DNA from: Microbacterium hominis
GTDB taxonomy: Bacteria > Actinomycetota > Actinomycetes > Actinomycetales > Microbacteriaceae
Direction of reading: 5' to 3'
Length of the DNA: 64,000 nt
Assembly: GCF_013282805.1 (NCBI RefSeq)
Contig: NZ_CP054038.1
Location: 620,001 to 684,000 of the forward strand
Under the pieces are notes generated by a model. That model saw only the letters and a program-made list of their open reading frames with translations, was not told the DNA's origin and searched no databases. Position numbers and translations under genes: made by a program. Of the stretch, positions 43,435 to 52,186 are shown one piece after another. Position 1 is the stretch's first letter. Each line of letters starts with the position of its first letter.

Positions 43435-44763
43435 TCAGGCGGATTCGACCGCGGTGAGCGCGGCGTCGTAGGCCGCCATCGCCTCGACAACCTCGTCGGC
43501 GGTCACCACGCACGGCGGCACGACGTGGATGCGATTGTCGGCCGTGAACGGCAGCACGCCGCGGGCGGCGATCTCCTTCTTCAGCGCGCCGATGAGGGCG
43601 GGCGGCGCCGGCTCGCGCGTCGCGCGGTCGGTCACGAGCTCCATCGCCCAGAAGACGCCCTCGCCGCGCACCTCGCCGATGAGCGGATGCCGCTCGGCGA
43701 GTTCCCTCAGGCCGGGGCCGATCGCCTCGGCGCCGACGGTGCGGGCGTGCTCGACGATGCCCTCCGCCTCCATCGCGTCGATCGAGGCGATGATGGATGC
43801 CGCCGCCAGCGGGTGTCCGGAGTAGGTCAGTCCGCCGGGGAAGACGCGCTCGTCGAAGACCGCCGCGATCGGCTCGGAGATGACGACCCCGCCCACCGGC
43901 ACGTAGCCGGAGTTCACACCCTTCGCGAAGGTGATGAGGTCGGGGACCACGTCGTACCCCTCGAAGGCGAACCAGCGACCCGTGCGGCCGAAGCCGGCCA
44001 TCACCTCATCGAGGATCAGCACGATGCCGAACTCGTCGCACAGCTCCCGCACACCGGCGAGGTAACCGGGCGGCGGCAGGAGGATGCCGGCGGTGCCGGG
44101 CACCGACTCCAGCAGGATCGCGGCGACCGTCTGGGGGCCCTCCGACTCCACGACCCGCCGCAGATGGTGGAGCGCGCGCTCCGACTCCTCCTCGGGCGTC
44201 GTCGCCCAGAACTCGCTGCGGTACAGGTAGGGGCCGAAGAAGTGCGCGTGCCCGCGGGCGTACTGGTTCGGCATCCGTCGCCAGTCGCCGGTCGCGACGA
44301 TCGCGGCGCCCGTGTTGCCGTGGTACGAGCGGTAGGTCGAGAGCACCGTGTCTCGCCCCGTGGACAGGCGGGCCATGCGGATCGCGTTCTCGTTGGCATC
44401 CGCTCCGCCGTTGGTGAAGAAGACCTTGCGGAAACCGCCTCGCCCGCTCGACGACGCCTCCGCCTTCGAGAGGATGCGCTCGGCGGCCAGCCCTCGATGC
44501 AGGTTCGCCGTGGCCGGGCCGATGGTCGCCAGCCGCGCCGCCTGCTCCTGGATGCCGGCCACCACCGCGGGATGCTGGTGCCCGATGTTCACGTTGACGA
44601 GCTGGCTGGCGAAGTCCAGCATCCGGTTCCCCGCGTGATCCCACACGACGGTGCCCGATCCGCCGGCGATCACCGGCAGGTCGAGGGCGCCCTGGGCCGA
44701 CCAGGAGTGGAACACGTACTCGCGGTCGAGGAGTTTCGCGCGGTCGTCGAGGTCCTCGCTCAT
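43435..44763 (-). CDS. Class III aminotransferase, probable beta-alanine/beta-aminoisobutyrate transaminase
   Basis: A 442-residue PLP enzyme like that at 7443-8813. It has FFTNGGADANENAIRMAR, SYHGNTGAAIVATGDWRR, LDEVMAGFGRTGRWFAF and the Schiff-base Lys in LITFAKGVNSGYVPVGG. Placed between the importer genes and the semialdehyde dehydrogenase, and downstream of dihydropyrimidinase and ureidopropionase, it most likely transfers the amino group of beta-alanine or beta-aminoisobutyrate. ATG 44763 has AAGGA upstream; the frame is open to 45048 but without support. Confidence 0.9.
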   Translation of the reverse strand: MSEDLDDRAKLLDREYVFHSWSAQGALDLPVIAGGSGTVVWDHAGNRMLDFASQLVNVNIGHQHPAVVAGIQEQAARLATIGPATANLHRGLAAERILSKAEASSSGRGGFRKVFFTNGGADANENAIRMARLSTGRDTVLSTYRSYHGNTGAAIVATGDWRRMPNQYARGHAHFFGPYLYRSEFWATTPEEESERALHHLRRVVESEGPQTVAAILLESVPGTAGILLPPPGYLAGVRELCDEFGIVLILDEVMAGFGRTGRWFAFEGYDVVPDLITFAKGVNSGYVPVGGVVISEPIAAVFDERVFPGGLTYSGHPLAAASIIASIDAMEAEGIVEHARTVGAEAIGPGLRELAERHPLIGEVRGEGVFWAMELVTDRATREPAPPALIGALKKEIAARGVLPFTADNRIHVVPPCVVTADEVVEAMAAYDAALTAVESA

Positions 44764-44849
44764 GCTGTCATCCTTCCCGATGCGGCGCGGGCTGTGGGGC
44801 GCTCGGTCTCGCGATCGCGCGAGCGGGCGAGGCAAGCGCCCCACGCCGA

Positions 44850-46007
44850 TCAGTTGCCGCCCTCCTGCAGCTCGACCTCGATCGGCGCGAAGTCCGCGCC
44901 GCTCACGTCGACGCCGTCGGCTTCGAGCTCGTCCAGCGCCTGCTGGATGTACTCGTTGCTCCACGCGGTGGCCGGGGGCTCCTCGGTGATGAGGTGGGCG
45001 CCCGTCTCGTTGACCGCGGCGAGGGCGCCCTCGACGGTCTGCTCCCACGCGGCCTCATCGATGACACCGATGCCCGCGTCCGCCGGCCAGATGAGCTTGT
45101 TGATCTCGTTCATCATCCACAGCTCGTGGCTGGGTCCCCAGCCCGATCCGCTGGCGAGCGTGATCTCGGCGGCCTCCTCGGGGTTGTCGCGCGCGAACGC
45201 CCAGCCCTTGACGACGGCCTTCAGGAACTTGACCGCGGTCTCGGCGTAGGCCTCGTCGGAGTCCAGCCGCTCGGTGTCGGCCCAGATCGCGTCCTGCAGC
45301 ATGCCGCCGACGGTGTCCTGGTAGCTGATGACGTTGAAGTCCTCCGGCTGGTAGAGCTCGCCGGTGTCGGGGTTCGCGGTCTCGAGCAGCTGCGCGTACT
45401 CGTTGTAGGTCATCGCCTGCGCGGCGTCGATGTCGCCCTGCAGGAAGGCGTTCATGTTGAAGTCCTGCGTGATGATCTCCACGGTGGTCGAGTCGAGTCC
45501 CTCCGCGGCCATCGCCGCGAAGATCTCCCACTCGTTGCCGAAACCCCACGAGCCGATCTTCTTGCCCTCGAAGTCGGCGACCGACTCGATGCCCGAGTCC
45601 GCCCACGAGACCTGGAGGGTGCCCGAGCGCTGGAAGATCTGCGCGATGTCGGTGAGGTTCGCCCCGGCCTCGATCGAGCCGAGCACCTTGGGCACCCAGG
45701 CGATCGCGAAGTCGACGTCGCCGTTGGCGAGGGCGTCCTGCGGGACGATGTCGCCGCCCGACGGGATGATCTCGACCTCCAGGCCCTCCTCCTCGAAGAA
45801 GCCCTGGTCGACCGCGGCGAAGTACCCCGCGAACTGGGCCTGCGGCAGCCACTGGAGCTGGAGCTTCACCTCGGTGAGCTCGCCGGAGGCGTCCCCGTCG
45901 TCGCTCGGGTCGGCGGAGCCTCCGCCGCCGGCGCAGCCGGCGAGAAGGAGCGCGGCCGACACGGCGAGGGCGCCGGTCGCGAGTCCGCGACGTGTGCTGT
46001 GCTTCAT
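44850..46007 (-). CDS. ABC substrate-binding lipoprotein, NMT1/THI5 type
   Basis: A 385-residue solute-binding protein with a lipoprotein signal ending at Cys25 (LLAGC). The domain start VKLQLQWLPQAQFAGYFAAVDQGFFEEEGLEVEIIPSGGDI is the THI5/NMT1 pattern of pyrimidine-precursor, taurine or riboflavin-type binders. It sits inside the pyrimidine-degrading operon with two permeases and an ATPase, so a pyrimidine, dihydropyrimidine or hydantoin is the likely cargo; that is inference from context. It is the last of the four importer genes in transcription order. Confidence 0.88.
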   Translation of the reverse strand: MKHSTRRGLATGALAVSAALLLAGCAGGGGSADPSDDGDASGELTEVKLQLQWLPQAQFAGYFAAVDQGFFEEEGLEVEIIPSGGDIVPQDALANGDVDFAIAWVPKVLGSIEAGANLTDIAQIFQRSGTLQVSWADSGIESVADFEGKKIGSWGFGNEWEIFAAMAAEGLDSTTVEIITQDFNMNAFLQGDIDAAQAMTYNEYAQLLETANPDTGELYQPEDFNVISYQDTVGGMLQDAIWADTERLDSDEAYAETAVKFLKAVVKGWAFARDNPEEAAEITLASGSGWGPSHELWMMNEINKLIWPADAGIGVIDEAAWEQTVEGALAAVNETGAHLITEEPPATAWSNEYIQQALDELEADGVDVSGADFAPIEVELQEGGN

Positions 46008-46076
46008 GTCGTTCCTTTCGATGTGTTGCTGCGGTGGTGCGGGTCGCCTCGCGCGCGGCGAGGACGCGGAGGGGGG

Positions 46077-46886
46077 TCAGGGTGCGGACTGCGGGAGCAG
46101 CCGCCGCATCACGAGGCGCTCGAGCAGGGCGGTCGCGACGTAGAAGAGGAGCCCGAGCGCGATCGCGGCGGCGACGTACGCCCACGCCCGGGCGTAGGCG
46201 CTGGTGGCGGCCGAGGTCGAGATGAAGCTCCCGAGGCCGCCGCGCGGGCCGCCGAAGTACTCGGCGACGAGGGCCGAGATGACCGCGAGCGAGCTCGCGA
46301 TCCGGATGCCCGTCATGAGGTACGGGACGGCGGTGGGGAGGGTGACGAAGCGGAACTCCTGGGCCCCGGATGCCGCATAGCTGCGCATGAGCTCGCGATG
46401 CACGGGCCGGGTCTGCCGGAGCCCGCGCAGCGTGTTCACGAACACGGGGACGAAGGCGGCCAGCGCCGCGATCGCCTGCCGGCCGAACTGGCTGTCGGCG
46501 CCGAACATCGAGTTGAGCACGGGGGCGAGGGCGACGATGGGCACGACCGCGAGTGCGGCGACGATCGGCGCCGACATGCCGTCGACCGCGTGCCAGCGCG
46601 CGGCGAGGGCCGCGAGCAGGATCGCGAGGAGGCTCCCGACGACCAGGCCGATGAGCGCGTTCGTGCCCGTCACGATCGTCGCCTGCAGGATCGCGGGCCA
46701 GAACGCGACGAACTCCTCGGCGATCGCGGCCGGGCTCGGGAGCAGATAGTCCGAGACCCCGACGACCGTGACGAGGAACTGCCACACGGCAAGCCCCACC
46801 ACGCCCACGACGACGGGCGCGAGCACCCGCAGTCGGCGCTCGGTCGCGGGCGACCAGCCGGTGCGCCGGTCCGCGACGGCGGTCAT
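46077..46886 (-). CDS. ABC transporter permease (SsuC/ThiX type), second subunit
   Basis: A 269-residue permease with six helices. The start APVVVGVVGLAVWQFLVTVVGVSDYLLPSPAAIAEEF and the EAA loop SYAASGAQEFRFVTLPTAVPYLMTGIRIA are typical of the nitrate/sulfonate/pyrimidine-precursor (BPD_transp_1) group. ATG 46886 overlaps the ATPase stop (ATGA). With the other permease at 47683-48636 it forms a heterodimeric channel for the binding protein that follows. Confidence 0.9.
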   Translation of the reverse strand: MTAVADRRTGWSPATERRLRVLAPVVVGVVGLAVWQFLVTVVGVSDYLLPSPAAIAEEFVAFWPAILQATIVTGTNALIGLVVGSLLAILLAALAARWHAVDGMSAPIVAALAVVPIVALAPVLNSMFGADSQFGRQAIAALAAFVPVFVNTLRGLRQTRPVHRELMRSYAASGAQEFRFVTLPTAVPYLMTGIRIASSLAVISALVAEYFGGPRGGLGSFISTSAATSAYARAWAYVAAAIALGLLFYVATALLERLVMRRLLPQSAP

Positions 46887-47683
46887 CGCGTCTCCCGGCC
46901 GCCCGGGGCCACCGGCGAGCCGTGCAGCGCCTCGCGCACGGCGGTCACCCGGTCGAAGAACGCGGGCGCCTCGCGCAGCGAGTCGTCGCGGGCGACGTCG
47001 GTGCCGAAGCCGGTCGTGATGACCTCGGTGATGCGCCCCGGTCGCGGCGACATCACCACGACGCGATCCGAGAGGAACACCGCCTCGGGGATGGAGTGGG
47101 TCACGAACACGACCGCGGCGCCGGTCTCCGCGGTGATGCGCACGAGCTCGGCCTGCATGCGCTCGCGGGTCATCTCGTCGAGGGCGCCGAACGGCTCGTC
47201 CATCAGCAGCAGCCGGGGGCGCTCGGCGAGCGCGCGGGCGATCGCCACGCGCTGCTGCATGCCGCCCGAGAGCTGGTCGGGATAGCGGTCGGCGAACTCG
47301 GAGAGCCCCACCAGCTCCGTCAGCTCGGCCACCCGCGCGCGCCGCTCGGCGGCGGCGATGCCGTGCAGCTCCAGGGGGAGCCCGATGTTCGCGGCGACCG
47401 TGCGCCACGGCAGCAGCCCGGCCTGCTGGAAGGCGATGCCGTACTCCTGGTCGCGGCGGGCCTGCGCGGCCGGCTTGCCGAACACCTCGACGGTGCCCGC
47501 CGTGGCCGTGTCGAGGTCGGCGACCAGTCGCAGCAGCGTCGACTTGCCGCACCCCGACGGCCCGATGAGCGACACGAACTCGCCCTCGTCGACCTCGAGG
47601 TCGACGGCATCCAGCGCCCGCACATCGCCCGTCCTGGCCGGAAACGTCTTCGAGACGCCCCTGACCGTCACCGCACCCGCCAT
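46883..47683 (-). CDS. ABC transporter ATPase (SsuB/ThiZ type)
   Basis: A 266-residue ATPase. Walker A is GPSGCGKSTLL, the Q-loop AFQQAGLLPWRTV, the signature LSGGMQQRVAIARAL, Walker B LLLMDEPFGALD, and the switch His lies in VFVTHSIPEAVFLSDRVVVMSPRPG; this last run is typical of the nitrate/sulfonate/thiamine-precursor importers. Start and stop overlap the two permease genes (TGATG and ATGA), so the three are co-translated. Confidence 0.92.
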   Translation of the reverse strand: MAGAVTVRGVSKTFPARTGDVRALDAVDLEVDEGEFVSLIGPSGCGKSTLLRLVADLDTATAGTVEVFGKPAAQARRDQEYGIAFQQAGLLPWRTVAANIGLPLELHGIAAAERRARVAELTELVGLSEFADRYPDQLSGGMQQRVAIARALAERPRLLLMDEPFGALDEMTRERMQAELVRITAETGAAVVFVTHSIPEAVFLSDRVVVMSPRPGRITEVITTGFGTDVARDDSLREAPAFFDRVTAVREALHGSPVAPGGRETR

Positions 47684-48636
47684 CACGCCGCCTCTCCGCG
47701 TCGGTAGTCCTTGAGAATCCAGCCCAGGAGCGCGATCGATCCGGCCGCGACCAGCCCGAGCGCGACCGCGCCGAAGATCGGTCCCCACGCCTTCGACGGG
47801 TCGCCCGAGGCCTGCCCGGCGAACTGGATGAGCAGCCGCCCGATCCCGCCCTGCAGCCCGGTCGACACCTCGGCGACGACCGCGCCGATCACGGCGTTCG
47901 CCGCCCCGAGCCGGAGTGCGGGGAGGAGGTAGGGAACGGATGCCGGCACCCGCAGCCGCAGCAGGGTCGGCCAGTACCCGGCGGCGTAGGTGTGCATGAG
48001 CTCCACGTGGATGCGGTCGGGCGACTGGAGGCCCCGCAGCGCGCCGATCGCGATCGGGAAGAAGGCGAGATACGACGCGATGACGGCGACCGACATCCAG
48101 TCCTGCCACTCGAAGCCGCCGATCTCGATGCGCGACCCCCAGCTCTTCACGATCGGCGCGAACGCGATGAGGGGCACCGTCTGGCTGAGGATGATCCAGG
48201 GGAGGAGGCTCCACTCGGCGAGGCGCCACCGCTGCATCACGAGCGCCAGCGCGAACCCGACGACGAGCCCGACGAGCCATCCGGCCGCGGCGATGCCGAG
48301 CGTCGTCAGCGCGGCGAGCGCGATCGCCGCCCACAGCGGCGGCGATCCCTCCTGCCGGGTCACAGGCTCCATGAGCCGAGCCGCCATGTCCCACACGTGC
48401 GGCATCGCGAGATCCGTCGTGCGGGGAAGCACCCGGAGCCCTCCGATGACCACGCCGTCGTCGGGGGCGAGGAGCTTGTACAGCTCCCACCCGGCGATGA
48501 CGGCGAGGATGCCGACCGCGCCCCACGCCCACGCGCTCGCGGTCCGGCTCGCCCGGCGCGGGGCGCGGGCGCGGCGACCCGCGGCGGGCGGGACCGGGGC
48601 GTCCGTCATCGCCCCGCGCGGGTCGGTCACCGTCAC
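47683..48636 (-). CDS. ABC transporter permease (SsuC/ThiX type), first subunit
   Basis: A permease of up to 317 residues. A Pro/Arg-rich start is followed by six helices; the EAA loop is HTYAAGYWPTLLRLRVPASVPYLLPALRLG. Start is uncertain: GTG 48636 overlaps the upstream stop (GTGA), and GTG 48630 or ATG 48609 would remove two or nine residues. It is longer than its partner because of an extra segment after helix 1 (residues about 55-95). It overlaps the ATPase by one base. Confidence 0.88.
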   Translation of the reverse strand: MTVTDPRGAMTDAPVPPAAGRRARAPRRASRTASAWAWGAVGILAVIAGWELYKLLAPDDGVVIGGLRVLPRTTDLAMPHVWDMAARLMEPVTRQEGSPPLWAAIALAALTTLGIAAAGWLVGLVVGFALALVMQRWRLAEWSLLPWIILSQTVPLIAFAPIVKSWGSRIEIGGFEWQDWMSVAVIASYLAFFPIAIGALRGLQSPDRIHVELMHTYAAGYWPTLLRLRVPASVPYLLPALRLGAANAVIGAVVAEVSTGLQGGIGRLLIQFAGQASGDPSKAWGPIFGAVALGLVAAGSIALLGWILKDYRRGEAA

Positions 48637-49652
48637 GACTTGGCCGTCACGTGCGTCTGCAGTGCGGGGATCACGGTCTCGCCGTAGACGCGCATCGTCT
48701 CCTCCTTGTTGTCGTGCTGGAGGTAGCCGGCGAACTGGGTGACGCCGATGTCGGCGAGGGCCCGGAGCTTGTCGATGTGCTCCTCGGCGGTGCCGAGGAT
48801 GCAGAAGCGGTCGACGATCTCGTCGGGCACGAAGTCGACGTGGTCGTTGTCGGACCTGCCGTGGGTGTTGTAGTCGTAGCCGGTGCGCTTGTCGATGTAG
48901 TCCGTCAGCGCCTCGGGCACCGCGTCGCCGTGGTGGCCGTACTTGGCGACGATGTCGGCGACGTGGTTGCCGACCATCCCGCCGAACCACCGGCACTGAT
49001 CGCGCATGTGCTGCTGGTCCTCGCCGATGTACATCGGCGCGGCGACGCAGAACTGCAGCGACTCCGGATCGCGACCGGCTGCCGCCGCGGCATCCTTCAC
49101 CGTCCTGATCATCCACGCGGCGATGTCGACGTCGGCCAGCTGCAGGATGAAGCCGTCGCCGACCTCGCCGGTCAGCTTCAGCGCCATCGGGCCGTAGGCG
49201 GCCACCCACACGTCGAGGGACGAGCCGCGACTCCACGGGAACTGCAGCGTCGCGCCCTTGTACTCGACCGGCCGCGAATTGCCGAGCTCGCGGATCACGT
49301 GGATCGACTCGCGCAGCTCCGCCATCGTGGTCGGCTTGCCGTTGGTCACGCGCACGGCGGAGTCGCCCCGGCCGATGCCGCAGATCGTGCGGTTGCCGTA
49401 CATCTCGTTGAGCGTCGCGAACACGGATGCCGTGACCGTCCAGTCGCGCGTGGCGGGATTCGTGACGAACGGGCCGACCATCACCCGCTTGGTCGCGGCG
49501 AGGATCGCCGAGTGGATCACGTACGGCTCCTGCCACAGCAGATGCGAGTCGAAGGTCCACACGTGGCTGAACCCGTGCGCCTCGGCGAGGGTCGCCAGCT
49601 GCACCGTGCGCGCGGCAGGGGGATTGGTCTGGAGGACGATTCCGAAGTCCAT
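48633..49652 (-). CDS. LLM class F420-dependent oxidoreductase, TIGR03842-like
   Basis: A 339-residue luciferase-like (TIM-barrel) oxidoreductase. MDFGIVLQTNPPAARTVQLATLAEAHGFSHVWTFDSH and GNRTICGIGRGDSAVRV match the F420-binding LLM subgroup that I recall as TIGR03842. It lies between dihydropyrimidinase (34 bases upstream) and the importer (4-base overlap). Neither PydA nor PreA/PreT is present, so it is a candidate for the first, reductive step, F420H2-dependent reduction of uracil or thymine. A RutA-like monooxygenase role is less likely because RutB-F partners are absent. This assignment is inference. Confidence 0.85.
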   Translation of the reverse strand: MDFGIVLQTNPPAARTVQLATLAEAHGFSHVWTFDSHLLWQEPYVIHSAILAATKRVMVGPFVTNPATRDWTVTASVFATLNEMYGNRTICGIGRGDSAVRVTNGKPTTMAELRESIHVIRELGNSRPVEYKGATLQFPWSRGSSLDVWVAAYGPMALKLTGEVGDGFILQLADVDIAAWMIRTVKDAAAAAGRDPESLQFCVAAPMYIGEDQQHMRDQCRWFGGMVGNHVADIVAKYGHHGDAVPEALTDYIDKRTGYDYNTHGRSDNDHVDFVPDEIVDRFCILGTAEEHIDKLRALADIGVTQFAGYLQHDNKEETMRVYGETVIPALQTHVTAKS

Positions 49653-49686
49653 GATTCACATTTCCGGTCGTTGAGCGGGCGAAGCG

Positions 49687-51120
49687 TCAGATGAGGTACT
49701 GGCTGAGGCCCCGCTTGAGGAACCTCCCGTCGCCCTTGGCGCCCAGGTACACCCCGCCGTCGACGACGACCTTGCCGCGGGAGATCACGGTGTCGACGTG
49801 CCCGTCGATCTCGAAGCCCTCCCACGCTGAGTGGTCCATGTTCATGTGATGGGATGCCGCCGAGATCGTCGTGTGCCCGTTCGGGTCGTACACCACGACG
49901 TCGCCGTCGGCGCCGGGCTGGATGACGCCCTTCCTGCCGTACAGCCCGAACATGCGGGCGGGGGTGGTGCTGGTGAGCTCGACCCACCGCTCGAGCGTGA
50001 TCTTGCCGGTGACCACGCCCTGGTACATGAGGTCCATGCGGTGCTCGACCGAGCCGATGCCGTTGGGGATCGCCCGGAAGTCGTCGCGCCCGAGCTCCTT
50101 CTGGCCCTTCATGCAGAACGGGCAGTGGTCGGTGGAGACCATCTGGATGTCGTTGGTGCGCAGCGCCTGCCACATGTGATGCTGGTGGCCCTCGTCGCGG
50201 CTGCGCAGCGGCGTCGAGCACACCCACTTGGCGCCTTCGAACTGGCCCCACTCCGTGCTGAATGCGCCGAGCTGCTCCTCGAGAGACAGATACAGGTACT
50301 GCGGGCACGTCTCGCCGAACACGTTCCACCCCTGGTCGCGGGCCCACGCGATCTGGTCCACCGCCTGCTTCGCGCTCACGTGCACGGTGTACAGCGGCGC
50401 CCCGGTGAGGTTCGCGAGCATGATCGCGCGGTGCGTGGCCTCCTCCTCCATCTGCCAGGCGCGGGCGATGCCGTGGTAGTACGGCGCCTTCTTGCCGGCT
50501 TCGGCCAGCTGGGCGGCCAGCACGTCGATCGCTGGGCCGTTCTCGGCGTGCATCATCGTGAGCAGCCCGGTCTCGGCCGAGACCTGCATGGCCTTCAGCA
50601 CCTGCGCGTCGTCGGAGTAGAAGACGCCCGGGTAGGCCATGAAGAGCTTGAAGCTCGAGACGCCCTCGTCGAGCAGGCCCCGCATCGCGGCGAGCGAGTC
50701 GTCGTCGACGCCGCCCACGATCTGGTGGAAGCCGTAGTCGATCGCGCAGTTGCCGGCGGCCTTCTCGTGCCAGGCGGCCAGGCCGTCCTGCACGCGCTCG
50801 CCGTAGCGCTGCACCGCGAAGTCGATGATGCTCGTCGTGCCGCCCCACGCGGCGGCCCGCGTGCCGGTCTCGAACGTGTCGCTCGCGTTGGTGCCGCCGA
50901 AGGGCAGCTCCATGTGCGTGTGCGCGTCGATGCCGCCGGGGATGACGTACTTTCCGGTGGCGTCGACGACGGTGTCGACGGATGCCGCGAGGTCGGTGCC
51001 CAGCAGCTGCGAGCCCGGCGCGAGCACGGCCGCGATCGTCTCGCCGTCGATGAGCACGTCGGCCTCGCCGCGCCCGGTGGCGGAGACGACGGTGCCTCCG
51101 GTGATGAGGGTGGTGGTCAT
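49687..51120 (-). CDS. Dihydropyrimidinase (D-hydantoinase family)
   Basis: A 477-residue zinc amidohydrolase that opens dihydrouracil or dihydrothymine to N-carbamoyl-beta-amino acids. Metal ligands are visible: HTH in GGIDAHTHMELPFGG, the carboxylated Lys in SSFKLFMAYPG, His in MMHAENG and TVHVSA, and Asp in VSTDHCPF. Substrate-loop features fit dihydropyrimidinase/hydantoinase rather than allantoinase or dihydroorotase. ATG 51120. It follows the ureidopropionase by 42 bases, consistent with consecutive steps. Confidence 0.93.
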   Translation of the reverse strand: MTTTLITGGTVVSATGRGEADVLIDGETIAAVLAPGSQLLGTDLAASVDTVVDATGKYVIPGGIDAHTHMELPFGGTNASDTFETGTRAAAWGGTTSIIDFAVQRYGERVQDGLAAWHEKAAGNCAIDYGFHQIVGGVDDDSLAAMRGLLDEGVSSFKLFMAYPGVFYSDDAQVLKAMQVSAETGLLTMMHAENGPAIDVLAAQLAEAGKKAPYYHGIARAWQMEEEATHRAIMLANLTGAPLYTVHVSAKQAVDQIAWARDQGWNVFGETCPQYLYLSLEEQLGAFSTEWGQFEGAKWVCSTPLRSRDEGHQHHMWQALRTNDIQMVSTDHCPFCMKGQKELGRDDFRAIPNGIGSVEHRMDLMYQGVVTGKITLERWVELTSTTPARMFGLYGRKGVIQPGADGDVVVYDPNGHTTISAASHHMNMDHSAWEGFEIDGHVDTVISRGKVVVDGGVYLGAKGDGRFLKRGLSQYLI

Positions 51121-51162
51121 GATCTCGATACGCTCCTTCGTCGCGACTCGATCAGCGGATGG

Positions 51163-52011
51163 TCAGGGCTTCGCGATCCTCGTGTACGAGTCGGGGCGGC
51201 GGTCGCGGTAGAACTGCCAGTCGTCGCGCATCTCGCGCACCATGTCCAGGTCGAGGTCGCGCACCAGCAGCTCCTCGTGCGTTCCCGAGCCGCGTTCGCC
51301 GACGAAGTTGCCGCGCGGATCGATCACCTGGCTCGTGCCGTAGAAGTCGACCGCCAGCTCGCCGTACTCGTTGTCCTCGCGCCCGACGCGGTTGGGCTGG
51401 AGCACGAAGTATCCGTTGGCCACCGCCGCCGCCGGCCCCTCGACCTCCCAGAGCCGGTTGGAGAGCCCGGGCTTGGTCGCGTTCGGGTTGAACACCATGT
51501 GCGCGTCGTTGAGCCCGAGCTCGCGCCATCCCTCGGGGAAGTGCCGGTCGTAGCAGATGTACATGCCGATGCGGCCGACCGCGGTGTCGAAGACGGGGTA
51601 GCCGAGGTTGCCGGGGCGGAAGTAGAACTTCTCCCAGAAGCGGTCGAGGTGCGGCAGGTGGTGCTTGCGGTACTTCCCGAGCACGCTGCCGTCGGCATCC
51701 ACCAGCACCGAGGTGTTGTAGTACACCCCGGTCTCGGCCTCCTCGTAGATGGGGAGCACCATGACGATCCCGAGCTCCTTCGCGATCGCCGCGAACCGCT
51801 GCACGATGGGCCCCTCGGCCGACTCGGCGAAGCGGTAGTACTTCTTGTCCTGCGTGATGCCGAAGTAAGGGCCGTAGAACAGCTCCTGGAAGCACATCAC
51901 CTGGGCGCCCTGGGCGGCGGCGTCGCGCACGAATCCCTCGTGCTTGTCGAGCATCGACTCCTTGTCGCCCGTCCAGGTGGTCTGCGATATGGCTGCGCGA
52001 ACCGTGGTCAT
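51163..52011 (-). CDS. Beta-ureidopropionase-type carbon-nitrogen hydrolase
   Basis: A 282-residue nitrilase-superfamily amidase. The Glu-Lys-Cys triad is visible in CFQELFYGPYF, KYRKHHLPH and YICYDRHFPEGWRE. It should release ammonia and CO2 from N-carbamoyl-beta-alanine or N-carbamoyl-beta-aminoisobutyrate, after dihydropyrimidinase. N-carbamoylputrescine amidases look similar, but the operon favours the pyrimidine role. ATG 52011 with GGAG five bases upstream is used; ATG 52026 in frame has no such site. It is the first gene of the nine-gene series. Confidence 0.9.
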   Translation of the reverse strand: MTTVRAAISQTTWTGDKESMLDKHEGFVRDAAAQGAQVMCFQELFYGPYFGITQDKKYYRFAESAEGPIVQRFAAIAKELGIVMVLPIYEEAETGVYYNTSVLVDADGSVLGKYRKHHLPHLDRFWEKFYFRPGNLGYPVFDTAVGRIGMYICYDRHFPEGWRELGLNDAHMVFNPNATKPGLSNRLWEVEGPAAAVANGYFVLQPNRVGREDNEYGELAVDFYGTSQVIDPRGNFVGERGSGTHEELLVRDLDLDMVREMRDDWQFYRDRRPDSYTRIAKP

Positions 52012-52135
52012 CGTGTCTCCGTCCATGCTCGAAGGAACCGCTTCGTACTGCCGGCGACGGGGGTTCGGTCGGGTCCGAGGGGACGCCCCGTGTCCTGATC
52101 CTCTTCGATCCGGATTTCCCGTCCGTTTCGGCCTG

Positions 52136-52145
52136 TGTCCGGACA
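52136..52145. promoter_or_regulatory. Perfect palindrome TGTCCGGACA upstream of the pyrimidine operon
   Basis: A 10-bp perfect palindrome about 125 bases before the first gene of the operon, a plausible repressor or activator site. The 175-base gap 52012-52186 shows no gene. Confidence 0.4.
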
Positions 52146-52186
52146 GTAAAGCCTCCCGGCGACCTCGGGCAAGGGGGTGGATGCCG

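Noticed and set aside
48633..49652. RutA pyrimidine monooxygenase
   Set aside because: Also an LLM protein, but RutB-RutF partners are missing and the operon has dihydropyrimidinase and ureidopropionase, which belong to the reductive route.
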